From Deltaproteobacteria bacterium (lineage in GTDB: Bacteria > Myxococcota_A > Polyangia > Polyangiales > Sandaracinaceae): 55,398 nt of DNA. Positions 24,550 through 35,926 of this stretch are shown piece after piece. The stretch covers positions 1 through 55,398 of the forward strand of contig JAFLCL010000027.1 of the NCBI GenBank assembly GCA_017303575.1, given 5' to 3'. Each line of letters opens with the position of its first letter. The first letter of the stretch is position 1. The notes under the pieces are model-generated. The model was not told where the DNA came from. It made no database searches and was given only the letters and a program-made list of their open reading frames with translations. Both the position numbers and the translations under genes were made by a program.

Positions 24550-26079
24550 GTGAACCCCGAGGACAAGCCTGCGGTCCTGCGTGTCCCTCCGGACGCCGAT
24601 GTCGTGCGCGAGCTCGAGATCCTCTCGCGGGCGCGACACCCGCTGATCCACGTCGACTCGCACGAAGAGGAGCGTGTCGGCGTCTTGCTCGATCACCTCG
24701 CCGAGCGCCTCGGCGCGCAGCGCTTCGACTGGACGCCGCACCGAGGCCTCATCGATCTGCGCGGCGGCGATCCGGTGAAGGACAGCATCGATCCCGCGGT
24801 CGCGCTCAAGTGGGTGAGCAAGGTCGCGTCGCACTACGTCTTTCACTTCCGAGGCTTCGGCCATCACCTCGCGGACAAGGCCGTGGCCTCGCAGCTGCGC
24901 GAGCTCCACCACGAGCTGCTCGTCACGCGGAACACGATCGTGTTCACCGACGAGGTCGAGATCCCGAAGTCGCTCACCGGGCTCGTCACGCACTTCGCGC
25001 TCGCGCCGCTCTCGAGCGCCGAGTACCACCGCCTCGTGTCCGCGATCATCCGAGACCTGCGGATGCGTGGGAGCGTCGACGTGGTGCTCACGCCGGAGGA
25101 CGTGCACTCGCTGCTCGAGGATCTCAAGGGGCTCACGCTCTTCGAGGTGCAGAAGGTCGTGACCGAGGCGGTCGTCGAGGATCGACGCCTCGATGCCAAG
25201 GATCTGCCCCGCATCCGCGAGGCCAAGATGCGGATCGTGCAGCGCTCCGGCGTGCTCGAGTACACACCCGCCGAGCACACGCTCACCGACGTCGCGGGCC
25301 TCACACGCCTCAAGGAGTGGATCCACAAGCGCGGCGCGGCGCTGCGTGATCCCGTCGCCGCCAAGAAGTTCGGCGTCGAGCCCCCGCGCGGCTTGTTGCT
25401 CCTCGGCGTGCAGGGCTGCGGCAAGAGCCTCAGCGCCAAGGCCGTCGCGAACGAGCTCGGCATGCCGCTCCTGCGGCTCGATCCCTCGAGCCTCTACAAC
25501 AAGTACTTCGGCGAGTCGGAGAAGAACCTCCGCCGCGCGATCCACCTCGCGGAGGCCATGGCGCCCGTGGTGCTGTGGATCGACGAGCTCGAGAAGGCCT
25601 TCGCGTCCGTGGGCGACGGTGGCAACGACGGCGGAGTCTCTCATCGCCTCTTCGGCACGTTCCTGACCTGGCTCTCCGACAAGAAGGAGACCGTCTTCGT
25701 CGTCGCGACCGCGAACGACGTGTCGCGCCTTCCGCCCGAGCTCGTGCGCAAGGGTCGCTTCGACGAGATCTTCTTCGTCGATCTCCCCGGCGCCGAGGCG
25801 CGACGCGCGGTGCTCGCGCTCCACCTCAAGCGGCGCGGTCACGATCCGGCCTCGATCGATCTCGATCCGCTCGTCGAGGCGAGCGAGGGCTTCAGCGGCG
25901 CCGAGCTCGAGCAAGCCGTGGTGGCCGCGCTCTACACCGCGTTCCACACGAAGAAGCCGCTCGATGCGCCCACGATCGTCGACGAGATGAGGAACACGAT
26001 CCCGCTCTCGCGCACGATGGAGGAGAAGATCACGAGCCTCCGCGCGTGGGCCAAGGATCGTGCGGTGCCTGCGGATTGA
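24550..26079 (+). CDS. Ycf46-like AAA+ ATPase
   Basis: An AAA+ protein of about 509 residues from a GTG at 24550 (an ATG at 24517 would add 11 residues). The N-terminal 240 residues are the Ycf46-type non-AAA part ([31 protein letters not shown]). The AAA module has Walker [17 protein letters not shown], Walker [14 protein letters not shown], sensor-1 [17 protein letters not shown], the second-region arginines [11 protein letters not shown], and a C-terminal helical lid. Ycf46-type ATPases are found in cyanobacteria, plastids and myxobacteria with poorly known roles, possibly remodelling membrane or CO2-related complexes. It starts a long plus-strand run of closely spaced genes. Confidence 0.9.
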   Translation: MNPEDKPAVLRVPPDADVVRELEILSRARHPLIHVDSHEEERVGVLLDHLAERLGAQRFDWTPHRGLIDLRGGDPVKDSIDPAVALKWVSKVASHYVFHFRGFGHHLADKAVASQLRELHHELLVTRNTIVFTDEVEIPKSLTGLVTHFALAPLSSAEYHRLVSAIIRDLRMRGSVDVVLTPEDVHSLLEDLKGLTLFEVQKVVTEAVVEDRRLDAKDLPRIREAKMRIVQRSGVLEYTPAEHTLTDVAGLTRLKEWIHKRGAALRDPVAAKKFGVEPPRGLLLLGVQGCGKSLSAKAVANELGMPLLRLDPSSLYNKYFGESEKNLRRAIHLAEAMAPVVLWIDELEKAFASVGDGGNDGGVSHRLFGTFLTWLSDKKETVFVVATANDVSRLPPELVRKGRFDEIFFVDLPGAEARRAVLALHLKRRGHDPASIDLDPLVEASEGFSGAELEQAVVAALYTAFHTKKPLDAPTIVDEMRNTIPLSRTMEEKITSLRAWAKDRAVPAD

Positions 26080-26130
26080 TCGTACGCGCGTTCGTGGCCG
26101 CGACGATCCACGGACGCTATGGTTCGGCCC

Positions 26131-26730
26131 ATGACGACGACCCGCTGGACCTCCCTCTCGTCCCTCGTCCTCGCTGCGCTCACCTGCGCGCTCACACTCT
26201 CGGCGAGCGGCCAAGCCGAGGCGCAGACACGCCGCTCGGGCCCCGTCTTCGTGAGCGCGGGCGTCGGCCCGTTCGTGCTCTTCGACGTCGACACCAGCTT
26301 CCGCCTCGAAGGTCAGCTCGGCTGGCACCCGGGTGGTCACGACGAGGGCTTCTTCATCGCCGCGGACTTCTCGTTCTCGATCGAGCGGTACTACGCGCAG
26401 GTCTACGGCGGCTTCCGCGCGGGCGCGGACCTCGAGGTCTTCGCGAACAACGACGTGGCCGTGCTGCTCACGCCGCAGGGCATGGCGGGCTTCGGGTTCA
26501 TGGACTTCGGCCGCGGCAACGGCGGCTACGGCTTCCTGATCTTCCAGCCCAGCTTCCAGGTGGACGTGGCGCTGCTCGAGCGGGTGCTCTGGGTGTGGGC
26601 GCGCCCGGTGGGCTTCGACTTCCTCCTGTTCCCGGACACCTTCCGCTGGCGCGCGCCCGTACAGGATCGCGGCTTCGACTGGTACTGGGGCTACCAGTTC
26701 ATGGCCGGCGCGCGCTTCAACTTCGGCTGA
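26131..26730 (+). CDS. Exported outer-membrane beta-barrel-like protein
   Basis: A 199-residue protein with a clean Sec signal (SSLVLAALTCALTLSASGQA, cleavage near AEA-Q). The mature part is made of alternating aromatic/Gly strands of 10-12 residues (FVSAGVGPFVLFDV, FFIAADFSFSIERYYAQVYG, YQFMAGARFNFG) ending in a terminal Phe/aromatic strand, as in small outer-membrane barrels. The start MTTTRW at 26131 is preferred over an ATG 12 nt upstream. It lies 51 nt after the AAA+ gene. Ligand and role unknown. Confidence 0.75.
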   Translation: MTTTRWTSLSSLVLAALTCALTLSASGQAEAQTRRSGPVFVSAGVGPFVLFDVDTSFRLEGQLGWHPGGHDEGFFIAADFSFSIERYYAQVYGGFRAGADLEVFANNDVAVLLTPQGMAGFGFMDFGRGNGGYGFLIFQPSFQVDVALLERVLWVWARPVGFDFLLFPDTFRWRAPVQDRGFDWYWGYQFMAGARFNFG

Positions 26731-26751
26731 TTCGCGGATAGGGTTCGCGCC

Positions 26752-27267
26752 ATGAGCGAGCGCAAGAGCGTCGTGGCGATCGAACGTTGGGTGGGCCTGC
26801 TCGCTGCGGGCGGCGTCCTCGACGCGAAGGGCACCGCCGTCTCTGGCGCCGCGCCGATCCCGAAGGAGAAGATCGTCGAGCTCGAGGCGTGGCTCGCGTC
26901 GCAGCCGAGCGAGGTGCGCGTGCGCGAGCGTCGCGCCGCGATCGAGGTCTGCATCTGGATGGCGAACGCCGATCGCAACCTCGACGCGGAAGAGGCGAGC
27001 CTCCTCAAGACGCTCATCGATCGCAGCGGCCTCGACGACGACACCAAGGATCTGCTCGTCTCCGAGGTGCACGACCCGCCGTCCCTCGCCGATCTCGAGG
27101 AGCGCCTCACGCACCCGACGCTGCGCGAGCTCTTGCTCTTCCTCTCGTGGGAGCTCGCGAACGCGGACGGCGACGTGGCCCGCGCCGAGGCCGCGTTCTT
27201 CACCGGCCTCGCGAAGCGCCTCGGCGTGAGCGACGCGCGCGCTGCCGAGATCAAGGCGGCCGTCTGA
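26752..27267 (+). CDS. TerB-like (tellurite-resistance TerB family) helical protein
   Basis: A 171-residue all-helical protein. The central repeat EVCIWMANADRNLDAEEASL and the later SWELANADGDVARAEAAFF each hold the acidic DxxxxxxE metal-binding pattern typical of TerB/DUF533 proteins, which bind Ca2+-like ions at membrane-associated stress complexes. No signal or membrane helix is seen. It lies 21 nt behind the barrel gene and is probably in the same transcript. A true role in tellurite resistance cannot be inferred. Confidence 0.75.
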   Translation: MSERKSVVAIERWVGLLAAGGVLDAKGTAVSGAAPIPKEKIVELEAWLASQPSEVRVRERRAAIEVCIWMANADRNLDAEEASLLKTLIDRSGLDDDTKDLLVSEVHDPPSLADLEERLTHPTLRELLLFLSWELANADGDVARAEAAFFTGLAKRLGVSDARAAEIKAAV

Positions 27268-27321
27268 TCACGCCTCGCGGCGCGTGAACGGCGGCGCGTC
27301 CCGATCGGGTACGCTCGGAAC

Positions 27322-30439
<3,118 letters not shown>

Positions 30440-30452
30440 GAGAAAGAACAGC

Positions 30453-31751
30453 GTGCGACGCTTCGTCAACTGGTCGCGGACGCAGCGCTCGATCGACGTC
30501 GAGTGGGCCATCCCTCGCAGCGAGGCAGAGGTCGCCGACGTGCTCGGGCGCGCACGACGATCGAAGCGGCGCGTACGTCCGATCGGCTCGGGGCACTCGT
30601 GGTCACCCATCGCGGTGCCCGAGCAGATCGCGCTCGATCTCTCTCGGCTCTCGCGCGTGCTCGAGATCGACGCGGCCGCGCGCACGGTGCGCGTCGAGGC
30701 TGGCATCACCCTCGCGGCCCTGAACCTCGCGCTGGATCGGGTAGGCCTCGCGCTGTCGATCCTCGGCTCGATCGACGCGCAGACGATCGCAGGTGCGATC
30801 GCCACGGGCACCCACGGCTCGAGCCTCGTGCACGGCAACCTCGCGAGCCTCCTCGAAGAGATCGTGATCGTGACGCCGTCGGGCGAGCGACACGCGCTCG
30901 TGCGCGGGCACGACGAAGCGTTCGATGCCGCGGCGGTGAGCCTCGGCGCGCTCGGGGTGATCACCGAGGTGGTCCTCCGCGTGTGCCCCGCGTTCGCGTT
31001 GATCGGAGAGGTCGAGGCGCGACCGATCCTCGCGGTCGCGCGCGATCTCGACGCGATCGCCCGCAGCGCCGAGTACGTGAAGGTGTGGTGGCTCCCAGGC
31101 GCCGACGGCGCGCAGATCTTTCGCTACGGCCGCACGCCGATCGCGCCGCACGATCTTCGCCTGTCGCGGTGGATCGACACGCACGTCACCAACCGCGTGA
31201 TCTTTCCTGCCGCGCTCGCGCTCGGTGCGCGGGTGCCGCGCTGGACGCGGTCGATCAACCGCGTGGTGGCGCAGAGCTACCTCGAGCGCCCCGCCGTGCC
31301 GATGCGCAGCGATCTCGCGTTCAACGTCGCGATGCCCCCGCTCCATCGCGAGGCGGAGCACGCGTTCGACATGGTGCGCGCCGCCGAGGCCCTCACCCGG
31401 CTCGCCGAGCTGATCGACGGCGACGACATCGCCGTGAACTTCCCCGTCGAGGTGCGCTTCGTGCGCGAGGACGCGGCGTGGATGAGCCCGGCGTTCGGTC
31501 GAGCCACGTGTCAGATCGGTGCGTACATGGCGGAGGCCGCCGATCTTCCGCGCTTCTTCGCCGCGTTCCACACGCTCTCGCGTGAGCTCCTCGCGCGTCC
31601 CCACTGGGGCAAGGAGATGGACGTGGACGCGGACTACGTCGCACGCGTCTACCCGCGTCGTGACGCGTTCGTGACCCTCGCACGCCGCTGGGATCCCGAA
31701 GGCACGCTGCGGAATGCCTTCCTCGACCGCGTGTTGGGCTCACACGCATGA
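30453..31751 (+). CDS. FAD-linked sugar-lactone oxidase (D-arabinono-1,4-lactone oxidase family)
   Basis: A 432-residue VAO-type flavoprotein starting at a GTG with GAGAGAAAG upstream. The FAD-binding PP-loop is RRVRPIGSGHSWSP, whose His is the usual covalent FAD attachment site in this family. GSIDAQTIAGAIATGTHGSS and LGALGVITEVVLRV complete the flavin domain. The C-terminal ALO domain ends with the substrate-site motif PHWGKEMDV (HWGK) and WDPEGTLRNAFLDRVLG. Members oxidise aldonolactones or alditols with O2. Its stop overlaps the ATG of the EI24 gene (ATGA), so ligA, this gene and the next look like one transcript. Confidence 0.92.
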   Translation: MRRFVNWSRTQRSIDVEWAIPRSEAEVADVLGRARRSKRRVRPIGSGHSWSPIAVPEQIALDLSRLSRVLEIDAAARTVRVEAGITLAALNLALDRVGLALSILGSIDAQTIAGAIATGTHGSSLVHGNLASLLEEIVIVTPSGERHALVRGHDEAFDAAAVSLGALGVITEVVLRVCPAFALIGEVEARPILAVARDLDAIARSAEYVKVWWLPGADGAQIFRYGRTPIAPHDLRLSRWIDTHVTNRVIFPAALALGARVPRWTRSINRVVAQSYLERPAVPMRSDLAFNVAMPPLHREAEHAFDMVRAAEALTRLAELIDGDDIAVNFPVEVRFVREDAAWMSPAFGRATCQIGAYMAEAADLPRFFAAFHTLSRELLARPHWGKEMDVDADYVARVYPRRDAFVTLARRWDPEGTLRNAFLDRVLGSHA

Positions 31752-32563
31752 CGGAAGCACCTCGAACGTCGTTGGTGCGGAGCGCGCTGTCGGCGCCCCG
31801 TCGCGGCGTGGTGGGCTTCTTCCGCGGCCTGGGCTTCGCGTTCCGCGGCGCCAAGCGGGTCTACCTCGAGGAGCCCGGCCTCGCGCGCTACTGGGTGGTG
31901 CCCATCGTCGTCACGGCGATTGCGCTGATCGGCTCGCTCGCGCTCGTCGCGACGTACGGCTCCGATCTCGGCGACTCGATCTGGGCGAGCCCCACGGGCG
32001 ATGACTGGCTCGCACAGCTCGGCCGCGGCGCGCACTGGGTCTTCGCAGCGTTCGTGCACCTGCTCCTCGCGCTCGTCGCGCTCATCGTGACGATGCTGGT
32101 CGGGAGCATCGTCGCCGCGCCCTTCAACGCCCGCTTGGGCGAGGTGCTCGACGAGCGCGTGACCGGCTACCCCACACCGCCATTCGCGCTCTCGCGCGTG
32201 CTGATGGACGTGGTCCGCACGCTGACGATCGAGATCGTGTTCTTCGTGATCAACACGGTCCTCTTCTTCGCCTCGATCGCGTTCCCGCCCGCCACACCGT
32301 TCCTCGGCGCGCTCGGCATGGTGCTCGCGAGCTTCTACTTCGCGATCGCCTACCTCGAGATCCCGCTCGTCGCGCGCGACGCGAGCCTCGGTGATCGCTG
32401 GCGCTTCTGGACCGCGAACCCGATGGCCATCCTCGGCTACGGCACCGGCGTCGGCCTCTTCTTGTTCGTGCCGATCGTCAACCTGCTCTTCATGCCCGCC
32501 GCCGTGGCCGGTGGCGTGCTCTTGTTCGCCGAGCTGAGCGCGGAGCCCAATCGACCTGCCTGA
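31748..32563 (+). CDS. EI24-domain (CysZ-like) membrane protein
   Basis: A 271-residue integral membrane protein with about five hydrophobic segments (YWVVPIVVTAIALIGSLALV, VFAAFVHLLLALVALIVTML, VFFVINTVLFFASIAF, LGMVLASFYFAIAYLEIPLV, VGLFLFVPIVNLLFMPAAV). The conserved wording GSIVAAPFNARLGEVLDERV and IAYLEIPLVARDASLGDRWR is typical of the EI24/CysZ family. CysZ imports sulfate, but many bacterial EI24 proteins are of unknown function. Translation is coupled to the upstream oxidase by a 4-nt overlap. Confidence 0.9.
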   Translation: MTEAPRTSLVRSALSAPRRGVVGFFRGLGFAFRGAKRVYLEEPGLARYWVVPIVVTAIALIGSLALVATYGSDLGDSIWASPTGDDWLAQLGRGAHWVFAAFVHLLLALVALIVTMLVGSIVAAPFNARLGEVLDERVTGYPTPPFALSRVLMDVVRTLTIEIVFFVINTVLFFASIAFPPATPFLGALGMVLASFYFAIAYLEIPLVARDASLGDRWRFWTANPMAILGYGTGVGLFLFVPIVNLLFMPAAVAGGVLLFAELSAEPNRPA

Positions 32564-32625
32564 GCTCTCCTCTGACGCCGTTCGATCTCTCCAGCACCGC
32601 AGCGTCTAGGACCTCCGAGGGACGC

Positions 32626-32715
32626 GGGGGTGGGGGGTCCAGGGCGAGTTCCGCAGGCCGTAGGCCGAGGATGTCTGAGCATCGGACCCCCCACCCCTGC
32701 GGCCCGCTCGAAGCG
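32626..32715 (+). repeat. Family A palindromic repeat, copy 1
   Basis: The core at 32632-32692 (61 bp) is bounded by GGGGGGTCC and GGACCCCCC. The inverted arms extend to 14 bp (32627-32640 with 32684-32697). The core has an inner AGGCC/GGCCT symmetry and differs from copy 2 (33700-33760) at only two positions. The right flank ends CTCGAAGCG, as in copy 2. It lies just downstream of the EI24 and SDR gene ends, in direct orientation to copy 2. Confidence 0.85.
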
Positions 32716-32738
32716 CCATGGAGACCGACCTCTCCGAA

Positions 32739-33578
32739 TCAGCCTCTCGTCCACTCCTCGGATCGGCGGCGGAGCTCGTCTTGGAGGGTGATGTCGTGGG
32801 CGAGGGGATTGGGCTCTCTGGGCTTCTCTTTCGTGTAGTAGAGCCCGCTCTCCTCGGAGAGCGCCGGGTCGGTCGCACAACGGACCTGCGTCTTGGCGCC
32901 TTCTTCCATCGTGATCAGAAAAGGCCTCAAGAGGATCGAGAGCTTCCCGAGGCGGCGCTCCCAGATATCCGTGGCGACGCCGCCGGGGTGGAGCGAATAG
33001 GTGGTGACGTTCGAGCCTGCGAGGCGTCGCGTGAGCTCTTTGGCGTGGAGCACGTTGCAGAGCTTGCTGACGAAGTACTCGGGCAGCGCTGTCGCGTGCG
33101 CCGTGGGCCTCCTCTGCGCGTCCCAGTCGATGCCCTTGCAGCGGTAGTGGCCTTGGCTCGACACGTTCACGATGCGGCCCTGCTCGGCGCGCTTCACGAG
33201 CGGCAGGAGCTTCTCGGTGAAGAGCCAGGGGCCGAGGTGGTTCGTGCCGAAGGTGAGCTCGAAGCCGTCCTTGGTCTGGCCGACGAGGCCCGCGATGCCG
33301 GCGTTGTTCACCAGCACGTCGATGGTGTGGTCCTTCGCGAGGATCTCGTCCGCCGCGCGTCGCACCGACGCGAGATCACCGAGATCGAGGGCCACGAACT
33401 GCACGTCCGTCTTCGGTGATCGCACTTTCAGCGCGTCGAGCACGGGCTGCGTCTTGTCGCGGCTGCGCGAGGCCACGACGATGCGGCCCACCTGCTTGCT
33501 CGCGAGCGCCTCGACGGTCGCCTTGCCCAAGCCGGTGTTGGCACCGGTCACCACGAACGTCATCTCCGAGAGCTGCAT
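32739..33578 (-). CDS. Short-chain dehydrogenase/reductase, retinol-dehydrogenase-like
   Basis: A 279-residue classical SDR. The NAD(P) motif is TGANTGLG (residues about 11-18), DLGDLASVR binds the adenine, NNAG is in LVNNAGIAG, the catalytic Ser lies in RIVNVSSQGHY, and YxxxK is YFVSK. LHPGGVATDIW is the PG motif after the active site. The Asn in FGTNHLGPWLFT is the fourth catalytic residue. The nearest style is the RDH11/WWOX-like group acting on alcohols or ketones of lipophilic substrates; the true substrate is unknown. The gene is bracketed by direct copies of the family A repeat, 24 bp from its 3' end and about 75 bp from its start. Confidence 0.93.
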   Translation of the reverse strand: MQLSEMTFVVTGANTGLGKATVEALASKQVGRIVVASRSRDKTQPVLDALKVRSPKTDVQFVALDLGDLASVRRAADEILAKDHTIDVLVNNAGIAGLVGQTKDGFELTFGTNHLGPWLFTEKLLPLVKRAEQGRIVNVSSQGHYRCKGIDWDAQRRPTAHATALPEYFVSKLCNVLHAKELTRRLAGSNVTTYSLHPGGVATDIWERRLGKLSILLRPFLITMEEGAKTQVRCATDPALSEESGLYYTKEKPREPNPLAHDITLQDELRRRSEEWTRG

Positions 33579-33650
33579 GATCCGCCTCCGTCGCGGCCCG
33601 AGTGATGCGGCGGCTGCGGCGCGCGTTCAACGCCTCGTCACGATTGTTCA

Positions 33651-33784
33651 CTCTGAGACCGAGAAACAATCGATTCACGACCTGAAGGGCCGCGGTGGTG
33701 GGGGGTCCAGGGCGAGTTCCGCAGGCCGAAGGCCGAGGATGTTTGAGCATCGGACCCCCCTCCGCCGCGGCCCGACTCGAAGCG
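33651..33784 (+). repeat. Family A palindromic repeat, copy 2 (long form)
   Basis: The core at 33700-33760 matches copy 1 with two differences. The arms extend to about 21 bp with two mismatches (33688-33708 against 33752-33772). A further left part (33651-33687, GACCGAGAAACAATCGA then ACCTGAAG) is shared, inverted, with copy 3 at 39473-39509. The right end is CTCGAAGCG. It occupies part of the 367-bp gap between the divergent SDR and M23 genes. Confidence 0.85.
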
Positions 33785-33889
33785 GGGGATTCTTTCTCGC
33801 TCTCTCTGTTGGCCGAGCGAGGGACCCCGGCCCCTCGCGCTCCCCGTCGCTCACGTCGTTGCTGCGCTCCTCGCATCGCTCCCGCTCCA

Positions 33890-33910
33890 GGGGCCAGCTG
33901 CGCTGGCCCC
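33890..33910. promoter_or_regulatory. 21-bp hairpin/inverted repeat upstream of the M23 gene
   Basis: GGGGCCAG-ctgcg-CTGGCCCC is a perfect 8-bp inverted repeat ending 36 bp before the GTG of the peptidase gene. It could be an operator or a 5'-leader hairpin. The rest of the gap from 33785 to 33889 shows nothing recognisable apart from pyrimidine-rich stretches. Confidence 0.35.
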
Positions 33911-33945
33911 GCCGCGCGGCGCCCCGATCGGCGTACCATCGCGTC

Positions 33946-34896
33946 GTGTCACTCCCGTCGATCGTCGAGTCCATGGGCCTCCTTCCGCCGCGCGAGCGGC
34001 TGCGACAAGCCATGATCGCGCTGCGCGGCGACGAGGACGTGCCGCCCTCGAAGTTCGGCGTCTCGAGCCTGCGCCTGCTCGACCCGTCGCTCGCGGTGCC
34101 GCTCTGGCGCGGCCAGTACGCGGTGCATCGCAAGGTCGTGCTCTCGAACCTCTTCAACCACCGGCAGACCGCGATCGAGCTCGGCTGGTCGGTGGAGAAG
34201 ACCCAGGTCGAGGACTTCCGCGGCGGCGCCTCGACGTACGACAGCCACAACGGCACCGACTTCTGCATCCCGCGCGGCACGCCGATGCTCGCGCCCGCGA
34301 GCGGCCACGTGGTGCGTGTCGTCTCCGAGTTCCACCGCGGCGGGCTCAAGCTCGCGATCGATCACGGCGACGGCCTCGTCACCTCGAGCGCGCACCTCGC
34401 GCGCGTGCTCGTGAAGGAGGGCGACCTCGTGCGCCGTGGACAACGCGTCGCGATCACCGGCTACAGCGGCCTCGACTCGCTGGTGAGCTTTCCGTGGGGC
34501 ATCCCGCACGTGCACTTCAACGTCTGGCTGAACGGCGAGCCCGTCGATCCGTTCGCGCGCACGTCGCGCGCCGACGAGAAGAGTCTGTTCGTCGGGGGCT
34601 GGCCGACGCCGCTTCCGAGCCATGTCGCTGGCGAGGCACCGCAGGGCTCCGACTACGACGACGCGAAAGTCGACGCGCGCATCGCAGCGTGTGTGACGCC
34701 GAGCACGCGAGAGCGGCTGTCGAAGGTCGAGCGCTCGCTGCGAGGAGGCCAGCTGGTGTTCGAGACGAACTACTACCCCACACGCTTTGCCGATCGCTCG
34801 AGCCCGCTGCGCGAGACGCACGCAAGGAGCGAGCGACTTCATCTCCCGTTCTCCGCCGAGCTGTTCGATGGCGTCGTCTTCAGGGACGCGCTGTGA
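33946..34896 (+). CDS. M23 (LytM-type) metallopeptidase domain protein
   Basis: A 316-residue protein. The peptidase core has the zinc residues in SHNGTDFCIP (HxxxD), with the fold strands PRGTPMLAPASGHVVRV and DHGDGLVTSSAHLARVLVKE, VRRGQRVAITGYSG, and the closing HVHFNVW (HxH). These endopeptidases cut peptidoglycan cross-bridges or glycyl bonds. No signal peptide is visible from the GTG at 33946, so export would need another route or a different start. The C-terminal 90 residues form an extra helical region. The esterase lipoprotein gene follows 13 nt later. Confidence 0.85.
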   Translation: MSLPSIVESMGLLPPRERLRQAMIALRGDEDVPPSKFGVSSLRLLDPSLAVPLWRGQYAVHRKVVLSNLFNHRQTAIELGWSVEKTQVEDFRGGASTYDSHNGTDFCIPRGTPMLAPASGHVVRVVSEFHRGGLKLAIDHGDGLVTSSAHLARVLVKEGDLVRRGQRVAITGYSGLDSLVSFPWGIPHVHFNVWLNGEPVDPFARTSRADEKSLFVGGWPTPLPSHVAGEAPQGSDYDDAKVDARIAACVTPSTRERLSKVERSLRGGQLVFETNYYPTRFADRSSPLRETHARSERLHLPFSAELFDGVVFRDAL

Positions 34897-34909
34897 AGGA
34901 GACCCTCTC

Positions 34910-35905
34910 GTGAACGAACGTGCGGCGAGCATGATCCTGGGGCTCTGTGTGTCTGCGCTCCTCGCGGGGTGCGGCGATCCCGCGGTGACCGACGACGCGA
35001 GCGTTGTCACCGACTCGGGTGTGCCCACCGACGACGCGCCTCTGGCCTCCGACGCGCCGTCGACTTCGGACGCGCCTTCCGCGGCTCGCTCCGCGGGCTG
35101 CGGGCTCGCACCTCCCGATCCCTTCGGCGGCGTGCAGCGCTCCCGCGACTTCGGCGCGGCGGCCGGAGGCGAGCGCTCGTACTACCTCGTGGTACCGAGC
35201 GACTACGATCCTGCCGTCCCGCACCGCCTGGTGGTCGGCTATGCGGGCACGAACTGGTCGGGCGAGATGATCCGGCCTTATCTGGAGCTCGAAGAGAGCG
35301 GCAGTCAGACGATCTACGTCTATCCCGACCTGCGCTTCCGAGACTTCGAGGGCTGGGGCAACCTCGGCGGCTGGCTGCTCGGCCCGCACGCAGCCCCCGC
35401 GAATGGGATGGAGGACCTGGACTTCACGTCCGCCCTGCTCGATCACCTCGAGGCCGCTTATTGCATCGACACGGATCGAGTCTTTGCCACGGGCCATTCT
35501 TGGGGCGGGGACATGGCCGCCGTGGTGGGCTGCTTCCTCGGCGATCGCTTCCGGGCCGTGGCGCCGGTGGCTGCCAATCGACCGTATTGGTTCGAGCCCG
35601 CCGGCGGCGGCGAGCCCGGCTGTGTGGGCGACGTGGCCGTGTGGACGTTCTTCGGCCAGGCCGACGATCACTTCACGTCGCAGCCGAGCGTGGGTGCCTA
35701 TGGCATCGAGCAAGACGACTTCTGGCGTGCTCGCAACGCCTGCGGCGACGCGACCACGGACCTCGGCTTCGGCACGGACGGCGAGTGCATCGAGCACGGC
35801 GGCTGCCGAGAGCAGACACGCTTCTGTCTCTACGCGCCCGACACCGGCCACCAGCGACCTGGCTATTACCCGCTCGCCGTGAGGACCTGGTTCGGCTCGT
35901 TCTGA
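34910..35905 (+). CDS. Alpha/beta-hydrolase lipoprotein, PHB-depolymerase/feruloyl-esterase-like
   Basis: A 331-residue protein from a GTG (an ATG at 34931 is the alternative). The lipoprotein signal MILGLCVSALLAGC is followed by an Asp/Ser/Pro/Ala linker (DDASVVTDSGVPTDDAPLAS). The hydrolase part opens with SYYLVVPSDYDPAVPHRLVV and GYAGTNWSG (oxyanion region). The nucleophile elbow is FATGHSWGGDM (GHSWG), and the likely catalytic Asp/His lie near FFGQADDHFT and PDTGHQRPGYYP. This is the esterase-PHB layout of LpqC/feruloyl esterase proteins, which cut ester bonds in polymers outside the cell. It is probably co-transcribed with the M23 gene. Confidence 0.88.
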   Translation: MNERAASMILGLCVSALLAGCGDPAVTDDASVVTDSGVPTDDAPLASDAPSTSDAPSAARSAGCGLAPPDPFGGVQRSRDFGAAAGGERSYYLVVPSDYDPAVPHRLVVGYAGTNWSGEMIRPYLELEESGSQTIYVYPDLRFRDFEGWGNLGGWLLGPHAAPANGMEDLDFTSALLDHLEAAYCIDTDRVFATGHSWGGDMAAVVGCFLGDRFRAVAPVAANRPYWFEPAGGGEPGCVGDVAVWTFFGQADDHFTSQPSVGAYGIEQDDFWRARNACGDATTDLGFGTDGECIEHGGCREQTRFCLYAPDTGHQRPGYYPLAVRTWFGSF

Positions 35906-35926
35906 GACTCTGCGAGCGGCCTGCAC

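Noticed and set aside
24448..27114. Very long minus-strand open frame antisense to the AAA+, barrel and TerB genes
   Set aside because: Its residues are His/Arg/Glu-rich without domain patterns and it mirrors conserved plus-strand genes. Only its last 155 codons (23980-24447) have a start, a lipobox and a sensible sequence.
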